Positions 42,894 through 52,037 of a DNA stretch of 64,000 nucleotides are shown here, one piece after another. Position numbers and translations under genes: made by a program. Origin of the DNA: Mycobacterium sp. 852013-50091_SCH5140682 (GTDB lineage: Bacteria > Actinomycetota > Actinomycetes > Mycobacteriales > Mycobacteriaceae); the NCBI RefSeq assembly GCF_001665685.1, contig NZ_LZTB01000100.1, positions 248,001 through 312,000 of the forward strand, written 5' to 3'. Every line of letters starts with the position of its first letter. Position 1 is the first letter of the stretch. Under the pieces are notes generated by a model. It did no database searches, was not told where the DNA came from, and saw only the letters and a program-made list of their open reading frames with translations.

Positions 42894-43453
42894 TCGCGCG
42901 GTGGTGGCCGCCGATCGGGTTGGTGGCCATGTTGCTGCTGGGCTGGGCCGTCGGCCAGGGACCGACCGGTGTCGACACGTGGTTCCAGCAGCTGGGTTCC
43001 GACATGGGACGCTCGCGCACTGCGTTCCTGGTGTTCACCTACCCGCCGGCGGTGACGCTGGTGCTGGTGGCCGTGATCGTCGTGACGCTGCGCCGAAGAC
43101 AGTGGTGGCTGGCGGTCGCCATGCTGCTGAGCGCGCCGCTGGCCACCCTTGCGGTGCAGGTGTGTAAACGCATCTTCGGTCGGGAAAAGGGTGGCGCACT
43201 GTGCTATCCCAGCGGGCACACCACTTTCGCGGTGGTGGTGCTCGGCCTGCTGGTGGTCGCGGCCGGGATCGCGGTGTGGTCGTTGGTCGTCGCGGTCACC
43301 CTCGGGCTGCTGGCCATGTTCGGCCAGGCCATCACCTATCACTACTTCACCGACACCATCGGCGCACTGCTGCTGGCGACATCGGTGGTGTGCGTGGTCG
43401 CGCTCGTCGCCCGACGCGAGGTTGAGGCCGCTTCGGTCGCCCGCCTCACTTGA
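42890..43453 (+). CDS. PAP2-superfamily membrane phosphatase-like protein
   Basis: Membrane protein of 187 aa with about five helices. The PAP2 motifs are partly kept: KRIFGREKGG for motif 1 (the usual KX6RP is incomplete, with no RP), PSGHTT for motif 2 (catalytic His) and YHYFTDTIGA for motif 3 (His-x3-Asp). It probably hydrolyses a lipid phosphate or pyrophosphate on the outer face of the membrane, but the altered first motif weakens this. Translationally coupled to the DinB gene. Its stop is 53 bp before the aldehyde dehydrogenase start. Confidence 0.75.
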   Translation: MIARWWPPIGLVAMLLLGWAVGQGPTGVDTWFQQLGSDMGRSRTAFLVFTYPPAVTLVLVAVIVVTLRRRQWWLAVAMLLSAPLATLAVQVCKRIFGREKGGALCYPSGHTTFAVVVLGLLVVAAGIAVWSLVVAVTLGLLAMFGQAITYHYFTDTIGALLLATSVVCVVALVARREVEAASVARLT

Positions 43454-43506
43454 CAGGTGTCAACCCCGGTGCGACCTGCGTCACACACGGTGGTTAGCAT
43501 GGCCCC

Positions 43507-45036
43507 ATGACAGCGACGCCAGATGTTGATCGGCCGGCTCCGTTCACGGGATCCGGCACCATCCACAGCCCCGCGACCGGCGCCGTCGCCGGCCAGGTGC
43601 GCTGGACCGATGCGGCCGACGTGCCGCGGATCGCCGCCGGCCTGCGCGAGGCGCAGCGCGAGTGGGAGGCCCGCGGCGCCAAGGGCCGCGCGAAGGTGCT
43701 GGCCCGCTACGCCGTGTGGCTGGGGGAGCACCGCGACGAGATCGAGAAGCTGCTGATCGCCGAGACGGGCAAGTCGGCGGTCGACGCGGCCCAAGAGGTG
43801 CCGCTGCTGATCATGATCCTGTCGTACTACATCAAGACGGTGGAGAAGGCCATGACGCCGGATACCCGTCCGGCCCCGCTGCCGTTCCTGTCGGTGAAGA
43901 AGATCGCCGTGTACTACCGGCCGCGGCCGGTAGTGGGCATCATCGCGCCGTGGAACTACCCCGTCGCCAACGCCATGATGGACGCCATCGGAGCCTTGGC
44001 TGCCGGCTGCGCGGTGCTGCTCAAGCCGTCCGAGCGCACCCCGCTGACCGCTGAGGTGCTGCTGCGCGGCTGGCTGGATTCCGGCGCTCCCGAGGTGCTG
44101 GCGCTGGCCCAGGGGGCCCGCGAGGTGTCCGAAGCCGTCATCGACAACTCGGACTACATCCAGTTCACCGGCTCCAGCGCGACCGGCGCCAAGGTGATGG
44201 AGCGCGCCGCCCGCAGGCTCACCCCGGTCAGCCTCGAGCTCGGTGGCAAGGACCCGATGATCGTGCTCGAGGACGCCGACGTCGAGCTTGCCGCCAACGC
44301 CGCGGTGTGGGGTGCGATGTTCAACGCCGGCCAGACCTGTGTGTCCGTCGAGCGGGTCTATGTGCTCGAGCCGATCTACGACCAGTTCGTCGCGGCCGTG
44401 GTGCGCGCGGTGGAGAACCTCAAGATGGGCTCCGGCGAGGGCTACGACTTCGGCTCGCAGATCGATGACACTCAGGTCGCCATCACCGATCGGCACGTCA
44501 GCCAGGCCGTGGCTGCAGGCGCCAAGGCGCTCACCGGTGGCAAGCGCCCCGACGGGGAGGGCAGCTTCTACCCGCCGACGGTGCTGGTCGACGTCGACCA
44601 CACCATGTCGTGCATGACCGAGGAGACCTTCGGCCCGACGCTGCCCATCATGAAGGTGAGCTCCGTCGAGGAAGCGGTGCGGCTGGCCAACGACAGCCAG
44701 TACGGGCTGAGCGCCTCGGTGTTCTCCAAGGATGTCGATCGGGCGAAATCGGTTGCCCTGCAACTGGATTGCGGTGCCGTCAACATCAACGACGTGATCT
44801 CGAACCTGATGTGCACCACGGCCCCGATGGGCGGCTGGAAGACTTCCGGCATCGGCGCCCGGTTCGGCGGAGTCGATGGCGTGCGCAAGTTCTGCAAACA
44901 GGAAACGGTGGTGGCGCCGCGTACGAGCGTGGGTGCAGGCGGCAACTACTACAACAACTCGCACAAGGCCCTGGCCCGGATGAACAAGCTGATGACCAGG
45001 CTGGCGTTGGCCCGGCCGCGACGGGTGGCCAAATAG
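43507..45036 (+). CDS. Aldehyde dehydrogenase (succinate-semialdehyde-dehydrogenase-like)
   Basis: NAD(P)-dependent dehydrogenase of 509 aa. Catalytic Cys278 is in FNAGQTCVS and the general base Glu244 in LELGGKDP; the cofactor segment is IIAPWNYPV and FTGSSATG. It is close to the GabD2/Rv1731 type of mycobacteria by its long C-terminal tail (YYNNSHKALARMNKLMTRLAL), which extends past the usual end. ATG 43507 is taken; another ATG 8 nt before is out of frame. Stands alone between PAP2 and PPK2 genes. Aldehyde substrate not certain. Confidence 0.85.
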   Translation: MTATPDVDRPAPFTGSGTIHSPATGAVAGQVRWTDAADVPRIAAGLREAQREWEARGAKGRAKVLARYAVWLGEHRDEIEKLLIAETGKSAVDAAQEVPLLIMILSYYIKTVEKAMTPDTRPAPLPFLSVKKIAVYYRPRPVVGIIAPWNYPVANAMMDAIGALAAGCAVLLKPSERTPLTAEVLLRGWLDSGAPEVLALAQGAREVSEAVIDNSDYIQFTGSSATGAKVMERAARRLTPVSLELGGKDPMIVLEDADVELAANAAVWGAMFNAGQTCVSVERVYVLEPIYDQFVAAVVRAVENLKMGSGEGYDFGSQIDDTQVAITDRHVSQAVAAGAKALTGGKRPDGEGSFYPPTVLVDVDHTMSCMTEETFGPTLPIMKVSSVEEAVRLANDSQYGLSASVFSKDVDRAKSVALQLDCGAVNINDVISNLMCTTAPMGGWKTSGIGARFGGVDGVRKFCKQETVVAPRTSVGAGGNYYNNSHKALARMNKLMTRLALARPRRVAK

Positions 45037-45109
45037 GCCCGACGGGGACGCCACCTGGCGTTCACTCCGGTGTCACCCGCCGGTACAACGAGCTGGCTAT
45101 TTTCGGCGG

Positions 45110-45970
45110 GTGACCACCCTGGACCCCACCGGCTACTCCGTCCGCGACGACGATGACGACGACCCCGAGCTGCTGCTCATGCCGAGCGGCGAGGTGGTCG
45201 ACACGTGGCGCGAAGGCTACCCGTACGACGAACGCATGAAGCGCACCGAGTACGAGGAGCAGAAGCGGCTGCTGCAGATCGAGTTGCTCAAGCTGCAGAA
45301 GTGGAGCCAGGGCAACGGCTTGCGGCACGTCATCGTGTTCGAGGGCCGCGACGCCGCGGGCAAGGGCGGCACCATCAAGCGGTTCATGGAGCACCTCAAC
45401 CCGCGCGGTGCCCGGGTCGTCGCGCTGGAGAAGCCCACCGAGAAGGAACGCACCCAGTGGTACTTCCAGCGCTACGTCAATCACCTGCCGGCCGCCGGTG
45501 AGATCGTGCTGTTCGACCGGTCCTGGTACAACCGGGCCGGGGTCGAGCGCGTGATGGGGTACTGCAGCCCCAAACAGCATGCCGAGTTCATCCGGCAGGC
45601 CCCGTTGTTTGAACAGATGCTGGTCAACGACGGCATCAGCCTGACCAAGCTGTGGTTCTCGGTCACCCAGAACGAGCAGCGCACCCGATTCACCATTCGC
45701 CAGGTGGACCCCGTGCGGCAGTGGAAGCTCTCGCCGACAGACCTCGCGTCGCTGGACAAGTGGGACGACTACACCGCCGCGAAAGAGGACATGTTCGCCT
45801 GGACGGACACCGAGATCGCGCCGTGGACCGTCGTCAAGAGCAACGACAAGAAACGTGCCCGCATCAACGCGATGCGCCACGTGCTCGGTAAGTTCGACTA
45901 CGACAACAAGGACCGTGAGGTGGTCGGCCAGGCCGATCCGCTGATCGTGGGGCGCGCGCTTTCGGATTGA
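45110..45970 (+). CDS. ppk2: Polyphosphate kinase 2 (PPK2 family)
   Basis: Soluble kinase of 286 aa that transfers phosphate between polyphosphate and nucleoside diphosphates. Walker A is GRDAAGKGG at 79-87; the Walker B/lid region is LFDRSWYNRAGVERVMG. WYFQRYVNHLPAAGEIVLFDRS and FTIRQVDPVRQWKLSP are typical PPK2 blocks. One PPK2 domain is present. The acidic start (VRDDDDDDPE) is a mycobacterial feature, as in the Rv3232c type. GTG 45110 is used. In mycobacteria PPK2 favours GTP formation from GDP and polyphosphate; direction here is inferred. Confidence 0.92.
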   Translation: MTTLDPTGYSVRDDDDDDPELLLMPSGEVVDTWREGYPYDERMKRTEYEEQKRLLQIELLKLQKWSQGNGLRHVIVFEGRDAAGKGGTIKRFMEHLNPRGARVVALEKPTEKERTQWYFQRYVNHLPAAGEIVLFDRSWYNRAGVERVMGYCSPKQHAEFIRQAPLFEQMLVNDGISLTKLWFSVTQNEQRTRFTIRQVDPVRQWKLSPTDLASLDKWDDYTAAKEDMFAWTDTEIAPWTVVKSNDKKRARINAMRHVLGKFDYDNKDREVVGQADPLIVGRALSD

Positions 45971-46012
45971 CCCAGATCCGCTTCTGGGCCGTCCCGAGTT
46001 GAGGAGGACGGC

Positions 46013-46867
46013 GTGCGGTTCGTGATGGCGCTGCTGCTGTGGGTGCTGACGACGGTGTTGCTCGCCGTAGCAGTGCCCACGGCGTGGGCCCAGAAGAACA
46101 TCGTCGACAAGGCGGGTTACTCGGCGTTCGCGGCGGCCGCGGCGAAGGATCCGCAGTTGCAGCAGGCGGTGGCCGGTGAGCTCACCACACAGGTGCGCAC
46201 GTTGGCGTCCAAGAACGGCGCCGAGGTGAACGCGGCACTGATCCGCGGCGTGGCCAACGCCTACACCGCAGGCCCGATGTTCCCCGGCCAGTTCGCGAAG
46301 GCCAACGAGATCGCCCACACCTGGATGTTCACCAACCAGCTGTCGCGCGACGAGAACGGCTCCTGGGTGGTGGACCTGGCTCCGATGCTGGCGGATTCGT
46401 CGTTTCAGGAGACCCTGTCGCAGTTCAACGTCAAGCCGCCGCAGACGCTTACGGTGCCGATTGCGGCATCGGCACCCGAGGCACTGCAGCCCGGCAAGCT
46501 CCGGCCGCTGGCCGTGTGGGGCCCGTGGGTCAGCGTGGGGGCGACGATATTGGCCGGTGTGTTCGCCCTGCTGACGCTGGCTGCCGCCAAGTCCCGGGGT
46601 AAAACCCTTGCCGCGCTGGGTGTTTCAGCGCTTCTGGTCGGCGCGGCCGGCTGGGCCGGGCTGGAGGCGGCTCGGCGGTATCTCAACACCGCGCTCAACC
46701 ACACCAGCGGTGACATCCGGCAGGCCGCCGACGCGATGGTCAACCACGCCATCGCGAGCCTGCACCAATGGCTCAACCTGACCCTGGCGGTCGGTGGCGG
46801 GCTGGTGGTGTTCGGCGTGATCGTCGCGATGCTGGGCGGACTGCGTCGCCGCCCGAGTGACCGTTAG
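46013..46867 (+). CDS. Four-helix membrane protein, function unknown
   Basis: Protein of 284 aa with an N-terminal signal-like helix (to about 26, ending TAWAQ), a soluble exported domain of about 125 residues (YSAFAAAAAKDPQLQQAVAGELTTQV) and three C-terminal helices, finishing GGLRRRPSDR. GTG 46013 has GAGGAGG 6 nt before it. It follows PPK2 by 42 bp and is convergent with the DUF1622 gene. The layout is seen in several actinobacterial proteins without a known role; nothing in it points to an enzyme. Confidence 0.7.
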   Translation: MRFVMALLLWVLTTVLLAVAVPTAWAQKNIVDKAGYSAFAAAAAKDPQLQQAVAGELTTQVRTLASKNGAEVNAALIRGVANAYTAGPMFPGQFAKANEIAHTWMFTNQLSRDENGSWVVDLAPMLADSSFQETLSQFNVKPPQTLTVPIAASAPEALQPGKLRPLAVWGPWVSVGATILAGVFALLTLAAAKSRGKTLAALGVSALLVGAAGWAGLEAARRYLNTALNHTSGDIRQAADAMVNHAIASLHQWLNLTLAVGGGLVVFGVIVAMLGGLRRRPSDR

Positions 46868-46877
46868 CCGACAAGGC

Positions 46878-47285
46878 TCACGCGGTCGGATCGACGCGCC
46901 CGGATTCGCGGGCCGTGCGGGCCAACACCTGCGGTCCGGTGGTCAGGGCTTTGCGCCACGGCGCCACCCCGTCGACCTCGATCTCGATCGAGATGCTCAG
47001 CACGGTGCGGATGAGCACGATCATGCCGAGCACGGCGGCATCGGTGAGTGATGGTGTGGCGGTGACGGTTTTGACGATGTCGGCCGCGACGAGCAGTTCC
47101 AGGCCGAGCAGGATCGCCCCGCCCAGCGAGTCTCGCAGCGTCTTGAATGCGCGGCTGCCGTCGCCGGTCCGCCGCCACGACCTGAGCGCCAGGATGAACG
47201 CGAACAGGAAGCCGAGCACCATGGACAAGACGCCCAGCACTTCAAACGTGGTCGTGGCCCGTTCGAAGAACTCCTGTACGTGCAC
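46878..47285 (-). CDS. DUF1622 family membrane protein
   Basis: Protein of 135 aa with three hydrophobic segments (about 15-36, 55-75, 83-102). The conserved core FKTLRDSLGGAILLGLELLVAADIVKTV and VLIRTVLSISIEIEVDG is that of DUF1622, small membrane proteins of unknown role found in many bacteria. GTG 47285 follows GAAGGGA. The C-terminal 30 residues are polar and less conserved. It is convergent with the previous gene and lies 18 bp after the crotonase gene on the same strand. Confidence 0.8.
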   Translation of the reverse strand: MHVQEFFERATTTFEVLGVLSMVLGFLFAFILALRSWRRTGDGSRAFKTLRDSLGGAILLGLELLVAADIVKTVTATPSLTDAAVLGMIVLIRTVLSISIEIEVDGVAPWRKALTTGPQVLARTARESGRVDPTA

Positions 47286-47303
47286 TCGATATCCCTTCGA
47301 AAG

Positions 47304-48203
47304 TCACGGCTCGATGACGTGCGACGGGTCGGGCCGCCGCTCGGGCGGGGCCTGGCTGTAATCGCCCCATGGTCCGTCGCGGTGCTCGATCGCGGTGCGC
47401 ACACCCTGCTGTGCTGCAGTGTCGATGAACCGCAGCGCTTCGGGAGTATTTCGCATCAACCCGTCGAGTATGCCGCCGAGGGTCTGGGTGGAGGACAACC
47501 CCATGTTCTCGTAGGCCTGGTTGACGATGAGCTTCTGAGCCTGCAACTGCGACAACGGAATCCGGGCCAGCTTCGCAGCCACTTCGGCCACCCTGGTTTC
47601 CAGCTGCTCGAACGGCACCGACTCGTTGATCAGCTCGACCGCGGCGGCTTCCTTGCCCGTCAACGGCTCACCGGTCAACGAATGCCATTTCACCTTGGCA
47701 AGACTCAGCCGATAGAGCCACATCCCGGTCAGGTAAGCGCCCCACATCCGCGCATAGGGCGTGCCGATGACGGCGTCGTCGCTGGCGATCACGATGTCGG
47801 CGCACAGTGCGTAGTCACTGGCCCCGCCCACACACCAGCCGTGCACCTGGGCGATCACCGGCTTGGACGCTCGCCAGATGGCCATGAATTTCTGCGTCGG
47901 CCCGGTTTCGCGGCTGCTGACCATCGCGAAATCCTTGCCGGGATCCCACCGGCCGTCGGTGTTCATCGCCTCGCCCCAGTGCTGGAAACCGCCACCGAAG
48001 TCGTAGCCGCCGGAGAACGCCCGGCCTGCGCCGCGCAGCACGATCACCTTGATGTCCGGGTCGCGTTCGGCAAGCCCGATGGCCTTCTCGATCTCGTCGG
48101 GCATGGGCGGGACGATGGTATTGAGCTGCTCGGGCCGGTTCAGCGTGATGGTCGCGACGGGCGCGGCCGTCCGGTACAGGAGGGTTTCGAACTCGTGGGC
48201 CAT
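47304..48203 (-). CDS. Crotonase-fold protein (enoyl-CoA hydratase family), atypical
   Basis: Protein of 299 aa with the crotonase fold: ATITLNRPEQLNTIVP, the oxyanion-hole loops GRAFSGGYDF and HGWCVGGASDYALCADI. The two catalytic glutamates of enoyl-CoA hydratase are not kept: the first is Asp in GGASDYA and the second lies in IGTPYARMWG, where the position is Tyr. A hydrolase, isomerase or other CoA reaction is therefore likelier than hydration. ATG 48203 is preferred; TTG 48233 lies 1 nt after the stop of the upstream gene and is an alternative. Role in the operon unknown. Confidence 0.82.
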   Translation of the reverse strand: MAHEFETLLYRTAAPVATITLNRPEQLNTIVPPMPDEIEKAIGLAERDPDIKVIVLRGAGRAFSGGYDFGGGFQHWGEAMNTDGRWDPGKDFAMVSSRETGPTQKFMAIWRASKPVIAQVHGWCVGGASDYALCADIVIASDDAVIGTPYARMWGAYLTGMWLYRLSLAKVKWHSLTGEPLTGKEAAAVELINESVPFEQLETRVAEVAAKLARIPLSQLQAQKLIVNQAYENMGLSSTQTLGGILDGLMRNTPEALRFIDTAAQQGVRTAIEHRDGPWGDYSQAPPERRPDPSHVIEP

Positions 48204-48234
48204 CCCAGCAGTCGAGTCAGCTTCGGCGCTCAAG

Positions 48235-48513
48235 TCAAGAGTCGTCGTGGCGCCTGCGGAAGTTCTGCAGGCCCACGGCGATGCGGACGTCGGCGGGCGT
48301 CCGATCCTCGTTGAGGGTCGACTCGGTGATGGCCAGCGCGATGAGCACGTCGGCCGTCGTGATGAACAGGCCTGCCCAGTACATCCATTTGAGCGTGGGG
48401 TCCGGCTGCACGGCGAAGAAGATGACGAGGAAGATCGGTCCGACGATGCCGAAGACGAACATCATCCCTTGTATGACGAGGTAGCGGCGGAACGTCTCCA
48501 CCGGCGTGATCAT
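48235..48513 (-). CDS. Small two-helix membrane protein
   Basis: Protein of 92 aa with two hydrophobic segments (about 12-34 and 42-62) and a charged end (VGLQNFRRRHDDS). ATG 48513 follows AGGACC and sits 18 nt after the metallo-beta-lactamase-fold gene; an in-frame upstream ATG at 48531 is less likely. It precedes the crotonase gene on the same strand with 31 nt to its ATG. No family is recognised. Confidence 0.65.
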   Translation of the reverse strand: MITPVETFRRYLVIQGMMFVFGIVGPIFLVIFFAVQPDPTLKWMYWAGLFITTADVLIALAITESTLNEDRTPADVRIAVGLQNFRRRHDDS

Positions 48514-48531
48514 AGGTCCTGGGTGGGGCAA

Positions 48532-49701
48532 TCATGTGGCGACGAGGGACGGTGTTACACCGTGTCTGATGTCGATCTTCATCAGATCCCTACCGACGAT
48601 CACCGTTCCGTCGAACCCGGTTTGAGCGACCTTCGTGTACTGCTCGTCGGAGACCCATTCCGGGTTGGAAGGGACGAGGTGACTCAGCACCAGCGTCTTG
48701 ACTCCCGCCCGCTGTGCGATGGCGCCGACTTGGGTGTCGGGCGTGTGCGCCTTGGCGAAATGCTCGAGCAGGGCGGGTGGGACCCCCGTCTTCTCATAGA
48801 AGGGAAGGTTGATCACCTCGTGGACGAGGACGTCGGCGCCGCGGGCGAGCGTGACGATGTTGTCGGATGGGCCGGTGTCGCCGGAAAAGACGACCGAACC
48901 ATCCGCGGCGTCGAAGCGGAATGCGAACGACGGGAACACAGGTCCGTGCGGGACGAGGATGGCGGTCACCTTGACCCGGTCGTCCTCCATGACGGGAAAT
49001 GGCTGCATCGGCGGCGCGGTGGTGCCCAGCGCGCTCGCCCCGACCGGTGGAATCACGATGTCGTGCACGTCGGCGAGGGTGTTGACGTCACGAATGTCGG
49101 TCTCGCGGATGAAGATGTTGTGGCTGTAGGCGTAGCCCTGAGTGAGGCGTTGCGTGAGCTCGGTGATGCCCGGTGTGGGAGCGTCCGGGTCGACGGTCGG
49201 GGCCCCCGCCTTGGCCGGCGAAGGTAACGCACCTGCCGGTCCGGGTCCGTACACGTGCACCGGCCCGGCGAGGTTGTCACCGGAGTCGTTGGTGACGTTG
49301 CCTCCGAGGAGGAAGTAGTTGTAGTAGTCCGCAATGTGGTCAGCGTGTAGGTGAGTGATGAAGATGCTGTCGAGGGACTTGAATTCCAGGCCTGCACGTA
49401 GGTACTGGGTGACGGAGCTGCGGCCGGCGTCGATCACGTAGGTGTGCCCTCCGACGGTCAGCGCTGAGGATATCCCGGTGCGTACGTAGTCCGCCGGTGG
49501 TCCACCGCCGGTTCCCAGCAGCGTCAGACGGGTGCCGTTCGGCGGATCGGCCTTGGTGATCTCGACGGCCGGACCAGGGCCTGCGCTGTCGGGGCGATCG
49601 TCGTGGCCGCATGCAGCCGTGATCGGGATCAGCAGCGAAGCGAGTGCCGAAGACTTCAACACCGCTCGGCGATTCATTGCCTTGGGTAGGCAATCACACA
49701 T
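48532..49701 (-). CDS. Exported metallo-beta-lactamase-fold hydrolase
   Basis: Protein of 389 aa. A twin-arginine-like signal (MNRRAVLKSSALASLLI) ends in ITAACG, a possible lipobox with Thr at -3. The MBL metal motif is FITHLHADHIADY, followed by VVFSGDTGPSDN and VLSHLVPSN with the other ligands, as in RNase Z/arylsulfatase-like members. ATG 49701 has GGAG 6 nt upstream and is favoured over ATG 49677. It lies 55 bp after the permease gene at the end of the catabolic operon and may be co-transcribed. Substrate unknown; a sulfate or phosphate ester or lactone is possible. Confidence 0.78.
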   Translation of the reverse strand: MCDCLPKAMNRRAVLKSSALASLLIPITAACGHDDRPDSAGPGPAVEITKADPPNGTRLTLLGTGGGPPADYVRTGISSALTVGGHTYVIDAGRSSVTQYLRAGLEFKSLDSIFITHLHADHIADYYNYFLLGGNVTNDSGDNLAGPVHVYGPGPAGALPSPAKAGAPTVDPDAPTPGITELTQRLTQGYAYSHNIFIRETDIRDVNTLADVHDIVIPPVGASALGTTAPPMQPFPVMEDDRVKVTAILVPHGPVFPSFAFRFDAADGSVVFSGDTGPSDNIVTLARGADVLVHEVINLPFYEKTGVPPALLEHFAKAHTPDTQVGAIAQRAGVKTLVLSHLVPSNPEWVSDEQYTKVAQTGFDGTVIVGRDLMKIDIRHGVTPSLVAT

Positions 49702-49756
49702 GGGGAACTCCGATTTCTGTCCGCGTAGACGGCACGGCAGCGGTTATTTGGGCGGG

Positions 49757-51211
49757 TCAGTTGACCGTCACGTCGTTGTCGGCATGCACGTTGAACTTCT
49801 CCAGGTCGGTCGCCAGGCCCGCGTACACCGCGGGCTTCGACGTCTTCAGATACGCCCCGTAGCCCACGCCGCCGACGATCGCGAGGATCAGCAGCAGCGG
49901 CATGAGCCGGATCACGAGCGCGTCGGACCCCGCGACGATGTCGAAGTTCGCGACCGCCAGGATCGAAATCGCCAGCAGGCCAAGGAATCCGATGCCCGGT
50001 GCCACGAACGTGCTCCACATCCGGCGATCTCGCGTGCGGCGGAAGTACACGATGATCGACAACGCCGCCAGCACCTGCAGCACGATGACGCTCAGGGTGC
50101 CGAATCCGAGCATGCTGGGCACCAGCGAGGTGATCGGATCGAGGCCGGCCAGCGCGAACAGGCCGGAAACCACGGCCGCGAATGTAGCTTGCACGATGCC
50201 TGCCACCTGTGGCGCGCCACCGGATCGGGTGCGCGCCAGGATCGTCGGCAACACTTTCGCGCGGCCCAGCGCATACAGATAGCGAGTCGCCGAATTGTGG
50301 AAGGCGAGCATCGCGGCGAAGAGGCTGACCAACAGCAGCACCATCATGACATCGGTGAGCGCACTGCCCAGATACTTCTGCGCCACGCTGAAGATGAGGT
50401 CGCCGGTGGGCAGGTGGGCGACGGCGGTTTCTTGTGCCTGCGCGACGCCCGTCGCACTGACCACCGCCCATGTGGTGACACCGAGGATCACGCCGATACT
50501 GGTAATCGCGATATACGTGGCCCGCGGGATGGTGCGCAGGGGGTTGCGCGCCTCCTCGCTGAACAGTGCGGTCGCCTCGAAACCGAGATAGCCGGTGGCC
50601 GCCAAGAGCAGACCGATGGGCAGCGAGCCGGAGAACACGGTGCTGGGGCTGAATGCCGAAGCGTCGTAGCCGGTCTGCACCAGCACCGAGATGTCGAAGA
50701 CCACCAGGATCGTCGTCTCGAGGACCAGCGAGACCCCGAGCACCCTTGAGCTGAAATCCACTCCGCGCCTCGCCATGACGAACGACACGACGATCGATGC
50801 CAATCCCCAGACGTACCAGTGCAGGTTGAACCCGGTCAGATCGGAGATCACCAACTGCATGAAGAAGCCACTGGTGCCGATAGTGCCGACCACGAAGAAG
50901 TTGTAGCCGAGGGTGGCGATGAAGCCCGCGATCAGGCCGCCGGTGCGGCCGAGACCCTTGACGACGAAGGCGTAGAACCCGCCTGCGTTGACCAGCTGCT
51001 TGGACATCTGCGCATAGCCGACGGCGAAGAGCAGCAACACAATTGCGACGATGAAGAACGATGCGGGAGCGCCGCCGCCGTTGCCGAGGGCGATCACCAG
51101 CGACGCCACCACGACGATGCCGGTCAGCGGCGCGACGGCCGCCAGGACCAGGAAGACGATGCCCGCGACGCCGAGGGCATTGCGGCGTAACTGGGTATTG
51201 ATCTCGCTCAC
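49757..51211 (-). CDS. APC-family amino acid/amine permease
   Basis: Inner-membrane transporter of 484 aa with about 12 helices. Family marks are LAAVAPLTGIVVVASLVIALGNGG in helix 1, VNAGGFYAFVVKGLGRTGG in helix 2-3, and GYLGFEATALFSEEARNPLRTIPRA in helix 6 and its loop. It resembles the partial permease at 62758-64000. GTG 51211 follows AAAGGA by 6 nt. It lies 25 bp after the SDR gene in the operon that starts at 57831. Uptake of the amine or amino acid that the operon degrades is inferred from context. Confidence 0.85.
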   Translation of the reverse strand: MSEINTQLRRNALGVAGIVFLVLAAVAPLTGIVVVASLVIALGNGGGAPASFFIVAIVLLLFAVGYAQMSKQLVNAGGFYAFVVKGLGRTGGLIAGFIATLGYNFFVVGTIGTSGFFMQLVISDLTGFNLHWYVWGLASIVVSFVMARRGVDFSSRVLGVSLVLETTILVVFDISVLVQTGYDASAFSPSTVFSGSLPIGLLLAATGYLGFEATALFSEEARNPLRTIPRATYIAITSIGVILGVTTWAVVSATGVAQAQETAVAHLPTGDLIFSVAQKYLGSALTDVMMVLLLVSLFAAMLAFHNSATRYLYALGRAKVLPTILARTRSGGAPQVAGIVQATFAAVVSGLFALAGLDPITSLVPSMLGFGTLSVIVLQVLAALSIIVYFRRTRDRRMWSTFVAPGIGFLGLLAISILAVANFDIVAGSDALVIRLMPLLLILAIVGGVGYGAYLKTSKPAVYAGLATDLEKFNVHADNDVTVN

Positions 51212-51236
51212 GGCGGTCCTTTCGAAAAGGGGTTTA

Positions 51237-52037
51237 TCAGAGCCCGATCGACACACGGGTATCGAGTGCCAACGTTCCGGGATCGACGACGCACGAGCCG
51301 CCGTCGACCGGTAGCACCGCGCCGTTGACGTACGACGCGGCATCCGACAACAGCCAGCACACCGCACCGGCCACTTCGTCGGCTGAGGCCGCGCGACGCT
51401 GCGGCACCATGGCCGTCGCGAGCCGGTACGCCTCGGCGGTCGAGATCCCCCTGGTTTCCCCCAATTCCGCCATTTCCATGTCGGCCATCTCGGTGGCGGT
51501 CCAACCGGGGCACACAACATTGGCGCGCAACCCGTCGGGACCGTGGTCGACGGCCAGCGATTGCGTCAGCAAGATCAGCCCGGCCTTGCTCGCGGAGTAC
51601 GCCGACATCGCCTCGCTTGCCCGCAGCGCGGCGACCGAGGACACCGCGACCACCGCACCGCGCGCGGCCAACAGATGCGGAAGTGCCTCGCGGACAAGCA
51701 GAAACGGTCCGGTCAGATTGACCTGCAGGGTGTCTTGCCAGTCCTCGACCGACAATTCGTCGACCCGGCCCACCCGGATGATCCCGTGGTTGAGCACGAG
51801 GCCGTCGATGCGGCCGAACGCCGCGAGGGTCTGTTCGACGACATCGCTCACGCCGGTCGCCACGCTGACGTCGGCGACGATCGCGAGCGCGCCTGTCTGT
51901 TCTGCCACCCGTGCCAGCGGCTCGGCGCGACGCCCGCAGATCGCCACGCGGTGGCCCGCCGCCGCGAGCTGGGCGGCCACCGCCGCACCGATTCCCGTGC
52001 CGCCGCCGGTGACGAGGACGACGCGGTCGCTTCTCAC
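51237..52037 (-). CDS. Short-chain dehydrogenase/reductase
   Basis: Classical SDR of 266 aa: VLVTGGGTGIGAAVA at the cofactor site, NHGIIRVG in place of NNAG, SSVAALRASEAMSAYSASKAG with the catalytic Ser, Tyr and Lys, and an extended loop before PVDGGSCVVDPGTLALDTRVSIGL. GTG 52037 overlaps the stop of the glutamine-amidotransferase gene (GTGA). It belongs to the long catabolic operon and probably oxidises an alcohol or reduces a carbonyl intermediate. It is not close to the two Rv0439c-like SDRs of the window. Confidence 0.85.
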   Translation of the reverse strand: MRSDRVVLVTGGGTGIGAAVAAQLAAAGHRVAICGRRAEPLARVAEQTGALAIVADVSVATGVSDVVEQTLAAFGRIDGLVLNHGIIRVGRVDELSVEDWQDTLQVNLTGPFLLVREALPHLLAARGAVVAVSSVAALRASEAMSAYSASKAGLILLTQSLAVDHGPDGLRANVVCPGWTATEMADMEMAELGETRGISTAEAYRLATAMVPQRRAASADEVAGAVCWLLSDAASYVNGAVLPVDGGSCVVDPGTLALDTRVSIGL

